From: Rhodohalobacter halophilus
GTDB taxonomy: Bacteria > Bacteroidota > Rhodothermia > Balneolales > Balneolaceae
Length of the DNA: 64,000 nt
Assembly (NCBI RefSeq): GCF_001715195.1
Contig: NZ_MDWE01000034.1
Coordinates: forward strand, 1 to 64,000
Direction: 5' to 3'
The notes beneath the pieces were generated by a model. That model did not search any database. It saw only the letters and a program-made list of their open reading frames with translations, and was not told the DNA's origin. Position numbers and translations under genes: made by a program. Every line of letters starts with the position of its first letter. The stretch's first letter is position 1. Shown here one piece after another: positions 1 to 9,117 of the stretch.

Positions 1-343
1 ATATTTTTGAAAACATGGGAAATGTCACACCATAGTTCATTTCACAAAATTGTGCAATTTCTTCATCACTGCCCGGCTCCTGCCCACCAAAATTGTTTGC
101 AGGGAATCCCAGAACATAAAACCCTTTACCCTCATACTCTTCGTACAACTCCTGAAGTTCTTTGTACTGAGGCGTATATCCGCATTCAGATGCTGTATTT
201 ACAATAAGTAACACGTTCCCCTCGTATTGAGATAGTGATATTTCATCACCCGACAGAGACTTCATTTCAAATTGATAAAGCGTACTTTCTATATGTAAAG
301 TCATAAAAATTAGTGAACCAATTAAAAGAGATATTGTTTTCAT
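1..343 (-). CDS. Glutathione peroxidase family protein (partial, 3' end outside window)
   Basis: Reduces hydroperoxides, in bacteria usually with thioredoxin. Reading the minus strand from the ATG at 343 gives 114 codons with no stop before the window edge. A hydrophobic N-terminus (residues 4-16) suggests a membrane anchor or export signal. The family signature NTASECGYTPQY places the peroxidatic Cys at residue 54. FPANNFGGQEPG supplies the conserved Gln (residue 88), and Cys100 in AQFCEMNYG fits the resolving Cys of thioredoxin-dependent members. The catalytic Trp and Asn lie beyond the window. The gene diverges from the plus-strand gene at 415. Confidence 0.9.
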   Translation of the reverse strand, partial: MKTISLLIGSLIFMTLHIESTLYQFEMKSLSGDEISLSQYEGNVLLIVNTASECGYTPQYKELQELYEEYEGKGFYVLGFPANNFGGQEPGSDEEIAQFCEMNYGVTFPMFSKI

Positions 344-414
344 AGATACATACATTTGATTTATTGTTGAACCATTTCCTTACTCAATATCATTCCCAGT
401 AAATATTTATAAAA

Positions 415-1149
415 ATGAAGAAATATACCGTTGGACTTTTACTTCTATTCCTGTTTGCTATCAGCCCTTTATCCGTCACTGCACAGATGTTCTCTGTAGA
501 AGATTCATCACCGAATCGAGTGCAACCATTAGGCCTATACACGACGATAAGTGCCGGGTGGGAAATTGGCGATTTCAATAACCGTCAATCCGGGATAAAC
601 CTTAATGATGACTACAGTTTTAATGACAATATTTACAGAATCAGACTCGAAAGTCCCGGAATAGATGTTGGTCTCGGTTTCGGTGGCAGATTATCAGGAA
701 TGGATAGCAACAGCTATGTGAATGTAGTCGGACGGTTACACAACAACCTCAACCTTTATATGAATGATGACCGTTCATTCATCCTTCGGGCTCCCATTCA
801 AATAACCACCGACCTGAAAAGAGTTCAGAGAAACAACATTGATTCCGAGTTTCAACAGAGTTCATTCATATTTGGTGCAGGATTGATGGCCGATGTTCGA
901 ATTGCAGAAAATATAGATTTCTCTGTGAAAGGAACTCCAAACTATGGATTCAGTTTTTCGCAAGGGAACCTGTTTGGCGGGAGTCTGTTCCGGACAGATG
1001 GCAGAACCCATCTCTTATTCCGAAACTTATTTGGGGATAAAGGGCTCTCTGTTGGTTATCATTTCGATTTCAGGCGATATGACATTGACGGTGATCAAAA
1101 TGATTACGATTATACATCCCACTCATTTTCAATCGGACTCATCTTCTAA
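415..1149 (+). CDS. Secreted protein, probable outer-membrane beta-barrel
   Basis: Function unknown. The 244-residue product starts with a clear signal peptide (residues 1-23, cleavage likely after SVTAQ). The rest alternates polar and hydrophobic residues with many Gly, Asn and Asp and ends in IGLIF, a terminal aromatic residue typical of outer-membrane beta-barrels. No enzyme motif is visible. Its stop codon overlaps the next start (TAATG), so it is probably co-transcribed and translationally coupled with the 97-residue gene that follows. Confidence 0.7.
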   Translation: MKKYTVGLLLLFLFAISPLSVTAQMFSVEDSSPNRVQPLGLYTTISAGWEIGDFNNRQSGINLNDDYSFNDNIYRIRLESPGIDVGLGFGGRLSGMDSNSYVNVVGRLHNNLNLYMNDDRSFILRAPIQITTDLKRVQRNNIDSEFQQSSFIFGAGLMADVRIAENIDFSVKGTPNYGFSFSQGNLFGGSLFRTDGRTHLLFRNLFGDKGLSVGYHFDFRRYDIDGDQNDYDYTSHSFSIGLIF

Positions 1150-1442
1150 TGAAAACAGAAACGTTGTTACTTGAGTTAGAATCGCTTTGCGAAAAAGGAG
1201 GGTATACCATCCGAAAAGAGAGAGGTGCATTTCGCGGGGATCAGTGTGTAATTGAAGGTGACAAATTGATCGTCATCAACAAGAATAAACCGCTTGAGTC
1301 GCAAACTGCTATTTTAGCACGGGTACTGAGAAACCTCAACACGGATGAAACCTACATTAAACCGGCTGTTCGGAAGGAACTGGAAAAAATCTGGGACAGA
1401 CTGCAGAGATTCAAAGAAGAGGATATAACTGAAGAGCTCTGA
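1149..1442 (+). CDS. Conserved hypothetical protein, 97 aa
   Basis: Small soluble protein with no recognised domain. It is charged and mostly alpha-helical by appearance, with a short beta-like centre (QCVIEGDKLIVINKNKP) followed by two helices rich in Arg, Lys and Glu. No Cys pair or metal motif is visible. It overlaps the preceding gene by one base and lies three bases before the PhnP-like gene, so it belongs to a tight three-gene unit. The close packing supports it being real; the function remains open. Confidence 0.65.
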   Translation: MKTETLLLELESLCEKGGYTIRKERGAFRGDQCVIEGDKLIVINKNKPLESQTAILARVLRNLNTDETYIKPAVRKELEKIWDRLQRFKEEDITEEL

Positions 1443-1445
1443 TTT

Positions 1446-2207
1446 ATGATGAAGTGTACATTTTTAGGTACCGGAACATCCATGGGCGTTCCGGTTGCAG
1501 GCGGTTTCGGTTCAGACCACATCAAAGGTGATCCGCGAAATGAACGAACCCGATGTTCGATGTGGATTAAAACCGATAAATCCTCAGTGATTATTGATAC
1601 CGGACCGGAATTTCGGATTCAAACAATCCGGTCCGGAGTAAAACAGATCGACCTGGTGTTGATTACCCATGAACACATGGATCACATTGCAGGATTGGAT
1701 GACCTGAGAGCCTTTAATTATACACAGAAAGGGGCCATACCACTCTTCACGTCCGAACAGACAAAAAACTCTATTCTGACTCGCTTCAACTACATGTTTG
1801 GCGAAAACAGGTATCCCGGCTCCACATCCGTGGATATTTCAGTAATCGATAGCAGGACAACCTTTCGGGATCTGACCATCACACCGCTCCCTTACAATCA
1901 CGGCCGTATTCAGGTTCAGGGTTATCGCATTAATGAGATCTCCTATTTGACGGATGTTAAATCTATTCCGGAATCTACCAAAGAGCTGGTAAAGGGTAGC
2001 AGAGTTATGGTTTTAAGCGGACTGCGCTGGCAACCGGAACACCCTACTCATCTTACCATTCCTGAAGCAGTTCAAATTGCAGATGAACTTGAAATCCCTC
2101 AAACCTATCTCATCCACATGAATGGCTTTGTTGATCATGAGGAGTCGAATAAACAACTCCCCGATCACGTACAACTGGCCTACGACCAGATGGAAATCAC
2201 GGTCTAA
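1446..2207 (+). CDS. MBL-fold metallohydrolase, PhnP-like
   Basis: Metallo-beta-lactamase-fold hydrolase of 253 aa. The metal-binding motif THEHMDHIAGLDD is near residues 74-86. The N-terminal FLGTGTSMGVP strand and the C-terminal HPTHLTIPEAVQIADEL...TYLIHMN block resemble PhnP, which opens cyclic ribose phosphates during phosphonate breakdown. Many Bacteroidota carry this protein without phn genes, and none are seen here, so the substrate is uncertain. ATG codons at 1446 and 1449 are both possible starts. Its stop codon directly abuts the stop codon of the convergent manC-like gene, with no bases between. Confidence 0.85.
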   Translation: MMKCTFLGTGTSMGVPVAGGFGSDHIKGDPRNERTRCSMWIKTDKSSVIIDTGPEFRIQTIRSGVKQIDLVLITHEHMDHIAGLDDLRAFNYTQKGAIPLFTSEQTKNSILTRFNYMFGENRYPGSTSVDISVIDSRTTFRDLTITPLPYNHGRIQVQGYRINEISYLTDVKSIPESTKELVKGSRVMVLSGLRWQPEHPTHLTIPEAVQIADELEIPQTYLIHMNGFVDHEESNKQLPDHVQLAYDQMEITV

Positions 2208-3284
2208 TCAGAGAAATTCTTTCAGATCGGGGTTTGACTTCAGCTCTTCAACCACCTGTTTAACTCCCTGCGCTTTTTTCAGGTTTACAACCAGAATTGC
2301 CTTTTTCGTTTCTACTACGGCTACATTATCAACCCCAACGAGGGAAACTAATTTTCCACTGTCGGTTTGAACTAAATTTTGAGATGAATCCACAAAGCAG
2401 ATCTTAGCACTTCCAATCGCGTTTCCGTTATCATCTTTTTCTGAAAGTTCATGAACAGCCGTCCAGCTCCCTACATCATTCCACCCAAATTCGCCGGGCA
2501 CTACGTGCACCTTCTCGGCCTTTTCCATAATTCCATAATCAATGGAAATGGACGGACACGCCTGGTAAAACTGGTTGATATCTTCTTGATTTAAATCAGA
2601 ATTTTGAAGCTTTTCCGTCAATTTAAAAACCTCAGGCAGATATTTCTTAAAAGCATTCAAAATGGTTTCTGTTTTCCAGATAAACATTCCGCTATTCCAG
2701 AGGTAGTTTCCATCAGAAAGAAACTTATCTGCCGTTTTTCGATCCGGTTTCTCAGTAAAATTTTTCACTGAATAGACAGGGTTCTCCCCCACACTGATTA
2801 TGCTCTTTTCATTGTAGCATATGTAACCGTATCCGGTTTCCGGTCGATTGGGCTGAATTCCAATTGTGACGAGAGAATCCTCCCGTTTTGCGGTATCAAT
2901 CGCAGTGTTCAGAATATTCAGAAACGCTTTCTCATTTTTGATCTGATGATCTGCCGGCAATACAACCATCACCGAATCCGGGTCCATCTTGTTCATAATG
3001 GCTGCAGCTGCGGCAACACAGGGTGCTGTATTCTTGGCTACCGGTTCACCTATAATGAATTTTTCCGGAACTTCGGGAAGCTGTCTTTTTACTATTGGAA
3101 CATAGTTATCGTTGGTTACCACCAGAACATTCTCCGTCTCAATGGCACCTTTCAGCCGTGCCACCGTCTCCTGAATCATCGTCTTTTCACCAAACAGGTT
3201 TAGAAATTGTTTGGGTAGTGCTTTGGTGCTTTTCGGCCAAAACCTTGTTCCGGATCCACCGGCCATAATTACAGCGTAGGTCAT
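2208..3284 (-). CDS. manC: Mannose-1-phosphate guanylyltransferase
   Basis: Makes GDP-mannose from mannose-1-phosphate and GTP for cell-surface polysaccharides. The 358-residue protein opens with the nucleotidyltransferase signature MAGGSGTRFWPKS (residues 8-20) and contains FTEKPDRKTADKFL, LWNSGMFIW and GEFGWNDVGSW, all typical of GDP-mannose pyrophosphorylases. It is the single-domain form and lacks the C-terminal mannose-6-phosphate isomerase cupin of bifunctional enzymes. No other nucleotide-sugar genes are adjacent. Confidence 0.92.
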   Translation of the reverse strand: MTYAVIMAGGSGTRFWPKSTKALPKQFLNLFGEKTMIQETVARLKGAIETENVLVVTNDNYVPIVKRQLPEVPEKFIIGEPVAKNTAPCVAAAAAIMNKMDPDSVMVVLPADHQIKNEKAFLNILNTAIDTAKREDSLVTIGIQPNRPETGYGYICYNEKSIISVGENPVYSVKNFTEKPDRKTADKFLSDGNYLWNSGMFIWKTETILNAFKKYLPEVFKLTEKLQNSDLNQEDINQFYQACPSISIDYGIMEKAEKVHVVPGEFGWNDVGSWTAVHELSEKDDNGNAIGSAKICFVDSSQNLVQTDSGKLVSLVGVDNVAVVETKKAILVVNLKKAQGVKQVVEELKSNPDLKEFL

Positions 3285-3383
3285 AAATAGTCTTGATTTT
3301 ACTTGTTAAGGCATTTCCATCAATTGCAGATTCCACCCCTAAGTTACCGGATGAATTGCCTCAGAAAGGTAGAAAAAAGAGGA

Positions 3384-4445
3384 TCAAACCGAAACGTGAG
3401 AAACGCGTGAGAGTGTAAAACGAAACGTAGAGCTTTTCTCAGGTTCGCTTTCAATGGTGAGTTTCTCGCCGTGTGCCTCAATGATGTGCTTTACAATAGA
3501 GAGACCGAGCCCTGTTCCGCCCTTCTCCCTGGATCTCGATTTATCCACCCTGTAAAAGCGTTCGGTTACCCGTTCAATATCTTTCGGGTCTATACCGATA
3601 CCTGTGTCTTTCACAAAAAGCTCAACTTTATCCCGATTGAGTACAGTTACTCCTATCTCAACTTTTCCATTCTCTTTGTTATACTTGATGGCGTTTTCAA
3701 TCAAATTCACCAGTACCTGTTTAATCTGGTTACGATCAGCCCGGATCTGAATATTTTTGTCAAAATCATGTAAAACAAGCTCAATATTCTCTTTTTGAGC
3801 TTTAAACTGCAGGCTTTCGACCACATCCATTATCAAATCCCGAAGAAATACCTCCTGGATATTGGTTTTTAACTCGCCTGTTTCAAGCCGGGAAATCTCC
3901 ATCAAATCTTTCGTCAAATAGGTAAGCCGGTTCACATTACGCATGGCTTTATGAAGAAATACCTCATTCACTTCATCATCATGAATGGCTCCGTTCAGCA
4001 GAGTTTCGATAAAACCCTGAATGGCAAATATCGGCGTTTTTAATTCGTGAGAAATATCACCGATAAACTCCTTCCGGTAATTTTCAATCTTATTAAGGCG
4101 GATCAGCTCTTTCTCCACCATCCGGCTTGCACGGATGGTCTGTTTAATCAAATCATCCAGCTCGTCATTTTTTTGTAGCTGAATATCATCATACACCTCA
4201 AACTGCTTATGCGATATGTTTTTGATGATTCGAGTAAGCTGATTGACTCTTGAATTGTGCAGATATGCCGAAACCAGATAAATAATGGCAAATACAATTG
4301 CGAAAAGTATCACAAACAGAAGAAGGGCATCAAATGAACTCAACCCAATGATGTACCAGATAAGCAGCGAAATCGTCGGCGCAATAACCATCGATGATAT
4401 TCCCGCGGTGCGGAGAGATATGGCAGAAAAAAAGTTTTTTTTCAA
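3384..4445 (-). CDS. Sensor histidine kinase, PhoR/WalK-like
   Basis: Membrane-bound sensor kinase of 353 aa. Two transmembrane helices lie near residues 15-36 and 39-62 with almost no extracellular loop, so it probably senses within the membrane or through a partner. The H-box GDISHELKTP has the phospho-accepting His133. The catalytic domain shows NLIENAIKYN (N box), DTGIGI (G1), ERFYRVDKSRSRE (F box) and GTGLGLSIVKHI (G2). It sits 11 bases downstream of the PhoB-like regulator on the same strand, its obvious partner. The signal is not evident; no phosphate transport genes are nearby. Confidence 0.92.
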   Translation of the reverse strand: MKKNFFSAISLRTAGISSMVIAPTISLLIWYIIGLSSFDALLLFVILFAIVFAIIYLVSAYLHNSRVNQLTRIIKNISHKQFEVYDDIQLQKNDELDDLIKQTIRASRMVEKELIRLNKIENYRKEFIGDISHELKTPIFAIQGFIETLLNGAIHDDEVNEVFLHKAMRNVNRLTYLTKDLMEISRLETGELKTNIQEVFLRDLIMDVVESLQFKAQKENIELVLHDFDKNIQIRADRNQIKQVLVNLIENAIKYNKENGKVEIGVTVLNRDKVELFVKDTGIGIDPKDIERVTERFYRVDKSRSREKGGTGLGLSIVKHIIEAHGEKLTIESEPEKSSTFRFTLSRVSHVSV

Positions 4446-4456
4446 CGATTCTCCCT

Positions 4457-5134
4457 TTAATCCTTAAATCGGTAACCGACCCCTTTTACCGTTTCAATAT
4501 AGTGATCGCCCAGTTTTTCACGGATTTTACGAACATGAACGTCCACGGTTCGATCAACAACATAGATGTTATCACCCCAAACTTTATTGAGCAAGGTTTG
4601 CCGGTCGCGAACTTTCCCTTTACGGCTCGCCAGATAGTAGAGCAGCTCAAACTCTTTTCGCGGAAGCTGAAACTCTTCTTCGCCCCGGGTAACGATGTAA
4701 CGGTCCTTATCGATTTCGAGATCGTGAACGACCAGTTTATTTACCTCTTCTTCGGTTTCATCGTATCTGCGAAGTACAGCTTTAATTCTTGAAAGCAGCT
4801 TTGTTGTGCTGATCGGCTTAGTAACATAATCATCCGCTCCGGTATCCAATCCCTCCACCTCTGTTTTTTCATCACTTCGGGCAGTCAGAAAAATCACCGG
4901 AATTCCCTTAAGGTCTGGACTCGACCTCATTTTTTCGCATACCTGTATGCCATCCATTTTCGGCATCATAATATCCAGAAGCACCAAGCTGGGTTTGTGC
5001 TCATTCGCCATTTCCAATCCCTGAACGCCATTTTCGGCCTTCAGTACATTGTATCCCTCTTTCTTCAGGTTATACTCGATCAGATCGAGTAAATCCTGTT
5101 CATCATCAACGACAAGAATGGTTTGTTTTGACAA
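4457..5134 (-). CDS. DNA-binding response regulator, PhoB/OmpR family
   Basis: Transcription factor of 225 aa. The receiver domain (residues 1-120) has the acidic pocket VVDDE (10-12), phospho-acceptor Asp54 in LLDIMMPKMDG, and Lys106 in DDYVTKPIS. The C-terminal winged helix (about 130-225) carries LPRKEFELLYYLASRKGKV and VDVHVRKIREKLGD...VKGVGYRF, typical of PhoB/OmpR. It precedes and is probably co-transcribed with the histidine kinase. The regulon cannot be read from this window. Confidence 0.93.
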   Translation of the reverse strand: MSKQTILVVDDEQDLLDLIEYNLKKEGYNVLKAENGVQGLEMANEHKPSLVLLDIMMPKMDGIQVCEKMRSSPDLKGIPVIFLTARSDEKTEVEGLDTGADDYVTKPISTTKLLSRIKAVLRRYDETEEEVNKLVVHDLEIDKDRYIVTRGEEEFQLPRKEFELLYYLASRKGKVRDRQTLLNKVWGDNIYVVDRTVDVHVRKIREKLGDHYIETVKGVGYRFKD

Positions 5135-5218
5135 ATCAAATAAACTTAGTTTGAATTATGGTTCTCACGTAACGGAGTAAGAACACTTACATGATAACCA
5201 TTTTGTGTTAAGTAAATA

Positions 5219-5812
5219 TTATCTGTTCATCGAGCTCAACGCACTCTTCACAATATCCGAAACTGAAATTTTTGGATTGGCAGCCGCAATTTTTTGTACT
5301 GCCTGTTCAGCATCCCGCTTTTTAAATCCAAGCGCCTCCAAAGCAGAAGTAGCCTCCTCGAATCTGCTTCTCTGCTCGGTTGAGCCGGTGGCCACTGATG
5401 GCTGATTTTCATCGAATAGCTTGTCTTTCAGCTCCAGACACATTCGTTCTGCCGTTTTTTTACCTATACCGGAAATTTTGGAAAGTGCCGCTGTATTTTG
5501 GGTTACAATCGCTTCCATCAGGTTTGCTGCCGGCATCCCCGACAAAATCGTTAAACCCAATTTTGGCCCGATTCCCTTTACGGTAATCAATCGTTCAAAC
5601 AAGTTTTTCTCTTTGGATGAGGCAAACCCAAACAGCCGCTGGTCGTTGTCGGTAATATGATGATAGATTAAAATTCGAATCTCCTTCCCGGTTTCGGGCA
5701 ATGTCTGCAACGTTTGGCTTGAAATCTCCACCCGATAGCCAACTCCCTGCACATCAATTATGCACTCCTCTTCCGATTTACTGTGAAGAATTCCGTTCAG
5801 AAAGGCAATCAT
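5219..5812 (-). CDS. ruvA: Holliday junction DNA helicase subunit RuvA
   Basis: Tetrameric protein that binds four-way DNA junctions and loads the RuvB motor. The 197-residue product has the OB-fold N-terminus (MIAFLNGIL...VQGVGYRVEIS), two helix-hairpin-helix motifs (LITVKGIGPKLGLTIL and LSKISGIGKKTAERMCLELKDKL) and a C-terminal three-helix domain (about 150-197) with ALEALGFKKRDAEQAV, which contacts RuvB. It lies 25 bases downstream of ruvC on the same strand. ruvB is not in the window. Confidence 0.96.
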   Translation of the reverse strand: MIAFLNGILHSKSEEECIIDVQGVGYRVEISSQTLQTLPETGKEIRILIYHHITDNDQRLFGFASSKEKNLFERLITVKGIGPKLGLTILSGMPAANLMEAIVTQNTAALSKISGIGKKTAERMCLELKDKLFDENQPSVATGSTEQRSRFEEATSALEALGFKKRDAEQAVQKIAAANPKISVSDIVKSALSSMNR

Positions 5813-5837
5813 AAAAAATGTCGTTTAATATTGAGGA

Positions 5838-6416
5838 TCAATGTTCTTTTACACGATCGGGATTTGCATCCACAAAAGCAGCCCAGCTCGATTTGCTATT
5901 ATTTTGATGCATCTTCTTTTTGAGCTGCTTAGCCGGTAAATGTCCGGTTTTGGTGTGATGACACCATGCTACCGCCAGGGCATCTGTGGCGTCGTCTTTT
6001 AATTTCTTATCAGGCAACGTCATCAGGCGCTCCAGCATAAAGGCAACCTGTTCTTTGCTTGCATTTCCATTCCCGGTTATCGCCTTTTTCACCGCTTTGG
6101 GGTAGTACTCAGAGACCGGAATTTTCTGATTGGTAATAGCCAGAATGGCCGCGGCTTGTGCCCGCCCCAGTTTCAGCATCGCCAGCGGATCCACTCCGTA
6201 AACCGGAGTTTCTATAGCACATTGAGTAGGTTTATGCTCTTTGATCAGCTTGGTAATTTCATCAAAGATAAACTGAAGGCGATCGTTGTGATCGTCCATT
6301 TTTGCCATTCGAATTACATCACAAATATCCGCCCAGTATTTTCCATTCTCCTCTTCCAGGATGGCAAACCCCGTGGTTCTTGAGCCGGGATCGATACCGA
6401 GGATTTTAATGGCCAT
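5838..6416 (-). CDS. ruvC: Crossover junction endodeoxyribonuclease RuvC
   Basis: Resolves Holliday junctions by paired nicks. The 192-residue product shows the RNase H-like catalytic acids expected of RuvC: Asp9 (ILGIDPGSRTTGFA), Glu69 (CAIETPVYG), and Asp142 and Asp145 (KDDATDALAVAWCH). The C-terminal 25 residues are a basic extension beyond the usual catalytic core. ruvA follows 25 bases downstream, so the two are probably one transcript. Confidence 0.96.
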   Translation of the reverse strand: MAIKILGIDPGSRTTGFAILEEENGKYWADICDVIRMAKMDDHNDRLQFIFDEITKLIKEHKPTQCAIETPVYGVDPLAMLKLGRAQAAAILAITNQKIPVSEYYPKAVKKAITGNGNASKEQVAFMLERLMTLPDKKLKDDATDALAVAWCHHTKTGHLPAKQLKKKMHQNNSKSSWAAFVDANPDRVKEH

Positions 6417-6541
6417 GGCCGAATAGATTGATTTTAGCTGCGTTTCGATTAATCAATTGATTTCACACAAAAAAGTGAGTAAAGGTATTTTTCAATTCAA
6501 ACCGTTGAAAGTTGAATCATTTCTTAAAACCTCCCCTCTAT

Positions 6542-6562
6542 CCCCTCCTTAGAAAGGAGGGG
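6542..6562. repeat. GC-rich hairpin inside a degenerate interspersed repeat
   Basis: A perfect 9-bp inverted repeat (CCCCTCCTT / AAGGAGGGG, 3-base loop) lies between ruvC and fabI, preceded by a further CTCCCCT. Related CTCCCC...GGGG elements occur at 31184-31245 and 63326-63370, suggesting a dispersed intergenic repeat family. It could also help end fabI transcripts, but the minus strand has no clear T-run after it. Confidence 0.5.
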
Positions 6563-6631
6563 AAAATCTAACGATCGATATTACATTTTAAATATCAGAT
6601 TCATGACAAATACCATGTCTCAAAATTGAAC

Positions 6632-7468
6632 TTACTCTTCGTCGGCGTAGAGTTTTACGAGTCCGTCAATCATCTCTTCAGAAATACCGCTGGTTACAAA
6701 TCCGCCATCGTGATAGAGATTTTGCATCGTTACCTTTCGGGTCAGATCGGAGAAAAGTGTTACACAGTAGTCGGCGCACTCATCGGCAGACGGATTCCCA
6801 AGAGGGGCGATTTTTTCAGCAAATGTATACATGCTGTCAAATCCTTTAATGCCAGATCCGGCCGATGTTTTGGTTGGTGCCTGAGAAACAGTATTCACCC
6901 GGATTCCGCGATCAGCCAAGCGGCTTCCATAGTTTCGGGCAATACTTTCGAGCAGCGCTTTAGCGTCATTCATGTCGGAGTACTTAGAGAAAATTCTCTG
7001 GGCACCAATGTAGGAAAGCGCCACCACGCTTGCTCCGTCATTAAGAACACCTGTCTTCTCCGCATGGTGAAGAACTCTGTGCAACGAAATGGCAGAAATA
7101 TCGAGTGTTTGCTTATACCAGTTATAATTCAACTCTTTATAATCTTTCTTCTTTCTAACATTGGGTGACATTCCCACAGCGTGAAGAATAAAATCGATGC
7201 TACCGAGCTCCTCTTTGGTTTTTTTCATCAACGCTTCAACATCCTCATCATCGGTCACATCGCACGGAATAATCGGGGCGTTCGTCTCTTCACCCAATGC
7301 ATCCAGTGTGCCAAGACGCAGTGCAACCGGAGCATTGGTCAATACAAAATCTGCACCTTCACGCTTGCAGGCCAGGGCAATTCTCCACGCGATACTACGC
7401 TCATCCAGCGCACCGAAAATAATCCCCTTTTTTCCTTTTAATAATCCATATCCTTTTTCCTGAGACAT
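6632..7468 (-). CDS. fabI: Enoyl-[acyl-carrier-protein] reductase (NADH), FabI
   Basis: Performs the last reduction in each fatty-acid elongation cycle. The 278-residue protein is a divergent short-chain dehydrogenase with the FabI features: a non-classical nucleotide loop (FGALDERSIAWRIA) and the catalytic pair Tyr163 and Lys170 in SKYSDMNDAK, with the second Tyr153 in LSYIGAQR. RVNTVSQAPTKTSAGSGI is the substrate-loop region. It is monocistronic here. Because the FabI active-site spacing is intact, assignment over other SDRs is firm. Confidence 0.93.
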   Translation of the reverse strand: MSQEKGYGLLKGKKGIIFGALDERSIAWRIALACKREGADFVLTNAPVALRLGTLDALGEETNAPIIPCDVTDDEDVEALMKKTKEELGSIDFILHAVGMSPNVRKKKDYKELNYNWYKQTLDISAISLHRVLHHAEKTGVLNDGASVVALSYIGAQRIFSKYSDMNDAKALLESIARNYGSRLADRGIRVNTVSQAPTKTSAGSGIKGFDSMYTFAEKIAPLGNPSADECADYCVTLFSDLTRKVTMQNLYHDGGFVTSGISEEMIDGLVKLYADEE

Positions 7469-7666
7469 ATCTGTAAACTGATTTAATAGGTTGATTGCTG
7501 TTCTGAGATGAAAATAACTACTTCACCCCTCACATCGAAATATAAAAAGAGAAGCCACATTCAATTCTCATGATTGTGGGTTGCTGCAGCTGAGTGATTA
7601 AGCAATATAAATGGCCGTACTTTTACCCGATGGTATGGCGGGCGAAACGTAAACAGTTGGTATAAG

Positions 7667-8542
7667 TTAGTTTTCTCTTACAGGAATAGATCCGGATTGA
7701 TCCGAAATAATAACTTCTACCCTGCGATTTTGCTGGCGTCCCGATTCTGTTTGATTGGTTGCTACCGGATAGCGAACACCATAACCAACAGTCTCAATCC
7801 TGTTTGATGAAATTCCCCGGTTAATTAATGCCCGTTGTACAGAATTTGCCCTTCTCAAGGAGAGGTTTTGATTATACTCTTCCGAGCCGATACTGTCGGT
7901 AAATCCCTCAATCATTACATTTCGTTCGGGATACTCATTAAGAAATTGGGCAAGCTCGGCAACAGCACGCTGGCCACCGGGCTTCAGTTCTGCACGGTCA
8001 AAATCAAAGAGTACATCACCCAATGTAAGTACCAGTCCGCGTTCTGTTTGCTGTGCTTCCAGTTCATTAACTCTTGCTGCGAGTTCTTCAGCCCTTTCCC
8101 TTGCTCGTTCAGCTTCTTGCCGTTCACGCCGAGCCTCTTCAAGAGCCTGTTCCGCACGCTGTTCAGCCCGCAACGCCTGATCTCTTCTTAGATCGATGAG
8201 AACGCGTTGTCGATCCGGTTCAGCTCTCTCAATCTCTACTTGTGCCTGATTCAAGTTTGCTGTCTCTTTGGCAATCGCCGCTTTTTGCTTGGCCAGATAG
8301 GCATGGTGATCAATCAATGTGCGGTCGGCCCTTGCCTCCCATAGTAACCGGCTGCGCTCCAGCTCCTCTTCTGCTTCAACCAGGGCAACCGGTGCATAAA
8401 CCAATACCGTAGAGTCTTGCGAAACCGTTTCAAATTCAGCTTCTGCTTCTTCAAGCATTGGAGTCATCACAAGCGGTCCGCTGCAAGCCGTTAGAAGAAG
8501 TAAAAGTCCTGGAATTGTAAATAATCGTAGCATTATCTTCAT
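7667..8542 (-). CDS. OmpA-domain lipoprotein with DUF4398-like N-terminus
   Basis: Probable peptidoglycan-binding outer-membrane lipoprotein, 291 aa. The signal peptide ends in the lipobox LLTAC (Cys20). Residues 30-100 resemble DUF4398, and about 100-170 form a highly charged coiled coil (repeated REAERARE-type segments). An OmpA C-terminal domain follows from about residue 175, with VLFDFDRAELKPGG, IEGFTDSIGSEEYNQNLSLRRA and the closing QQNRRVEVII. It lies 6 bases after the shorter DUF4398 lipoprotein gene, so the two are co-transcribed and likely act together at the cell wall. It resembles Pal/YiaD-type anchors; no Tol genes are nearby. Confidence 0.88.
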   Translation of the reverse strand: MKIMLRLFTIPGLLLLLTACSGPLVMTPMLEEAEAEFETVSQDSTVLVYAPVALVEAEEELERSRLLWEARADRTLIDHHAYLAKQKAAIAKETANLNQAQVEIERAEPDRQRVLIDLRRDQALRAEQRAEQALEEARRERQEAERARERAEELAARVNELEAQQTERGLVLTLGDVLFDFDRAELKPGGQRAVAELAQFLNEYPERNVMIEGFTDSIGSEEYNQNLSLRRANSVQRALINRGISSNRIETVGYGVRYPVATNQTESGRQQNRRVEVIISDQSGSIPVREN

Positions 8543-8548
8543 ATCATT

Positions 8549-8920
8549 TCACTCTTTATTTTCGCCATCACGTTTACTCAATTCCTCCTCAAGCAGCCTG
8601 ATACTCTCCCGAAGCTCCCGAACAGCCAGCTGGGCTTTCCCGGAAAGTGTTTTAATCTGTGCCAGTTCGGCGTCTACTTTGGCTTGCTCAGCAAGCCTTG
8701 CCGCCTCTTCATAATCTTCATTGTTATATGCGGCGTGAGCCTGTTCCAGCTTCTGCCTGGCTTGACGAATTTCGAGCGGAGCGTAATCCCCGGCACCTAT
8801 TTGGTCGGCCTGGCGAATCACCGTTTCAGTTTCTGTAAGTTGCCGGGTGGGTGGATTTGTAGAAGCACAAGCCCCGGTAAGGAAAATCAAAATGGGTAGT
8901 GCCGTTTTTAATACGTTCAT
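8549..8920 (-). CDS. DUF4398 lipoprotein
   Basis: Small lipoprotein of 123 aa with lipobox LTGAC (Cys18). The mature part is alpha-helical, with the DUF4398 pattern of paired helices (ADQIGAGDYAPLEIRQARQKLEQAHAA, quoted here in two overlapping parts: ADQIGAGDYAPLEIRQ and RQARQKLEQAHAA) and a tail rich in Arg and Glu. It is the first gene of the pair with the OmpA-domain lipoprotein and matches that protein's N-terminal half, so the pair may be a duplication in which one copy gained a peptidoglycan anchor. The molecular role is unknown. Confidence 0.8.
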   Translation of the reverse strand: MNVLKTALPILIFLTGACASTNPPTRQLTETETVIRQADQIGAGDYAPLEIRQARQKLEQAHAAYNNEDYEEAARLAEQAKVDAELAQIKTLSGKAQLAVRELRESIRLLEEELSKRDGENKE

Positions 8921-9117
8921 AAACCTGATCCATACTTGTGTCGAGTGGCTATTATGTGGAGTTGTAAGCCACTCTAAACAAAATGTTCCCTGATCTTAAA
9001 TAAGATGGTTCAGGTCTTTATCTTCCAAAAGGTATAGTTACGCCAAGCCAGGGAATACCTATATAATCACCTCCTCCATCTGTGGGGCGAAAGAGCCCAA
9101 AATCAACTGCAAACTGT

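Noticed and set aside
2208-3284. GlmU or glucose-1-phosphate transferase instead of ManC
   Set aside because: GGSGTRFWPKS, FTEKP and GEFGWNDVGSW are specific to mannose-1-phosphate guanylyltransferases.
6626-7168. A 180-residue plus-strand frame over fabI
   Set aside because: The minus strand codes for a complete FabI; the plus-strand frame has no recognisable motif.
8921-9017. A separate small gene downstream of the frameshifted secreted-protein gene
   Set aside because: The coding-like sequence at 9018-9137 is best explained as the displaced C-terminus of that gene; the remainder is leader of the DUF4398 gene.
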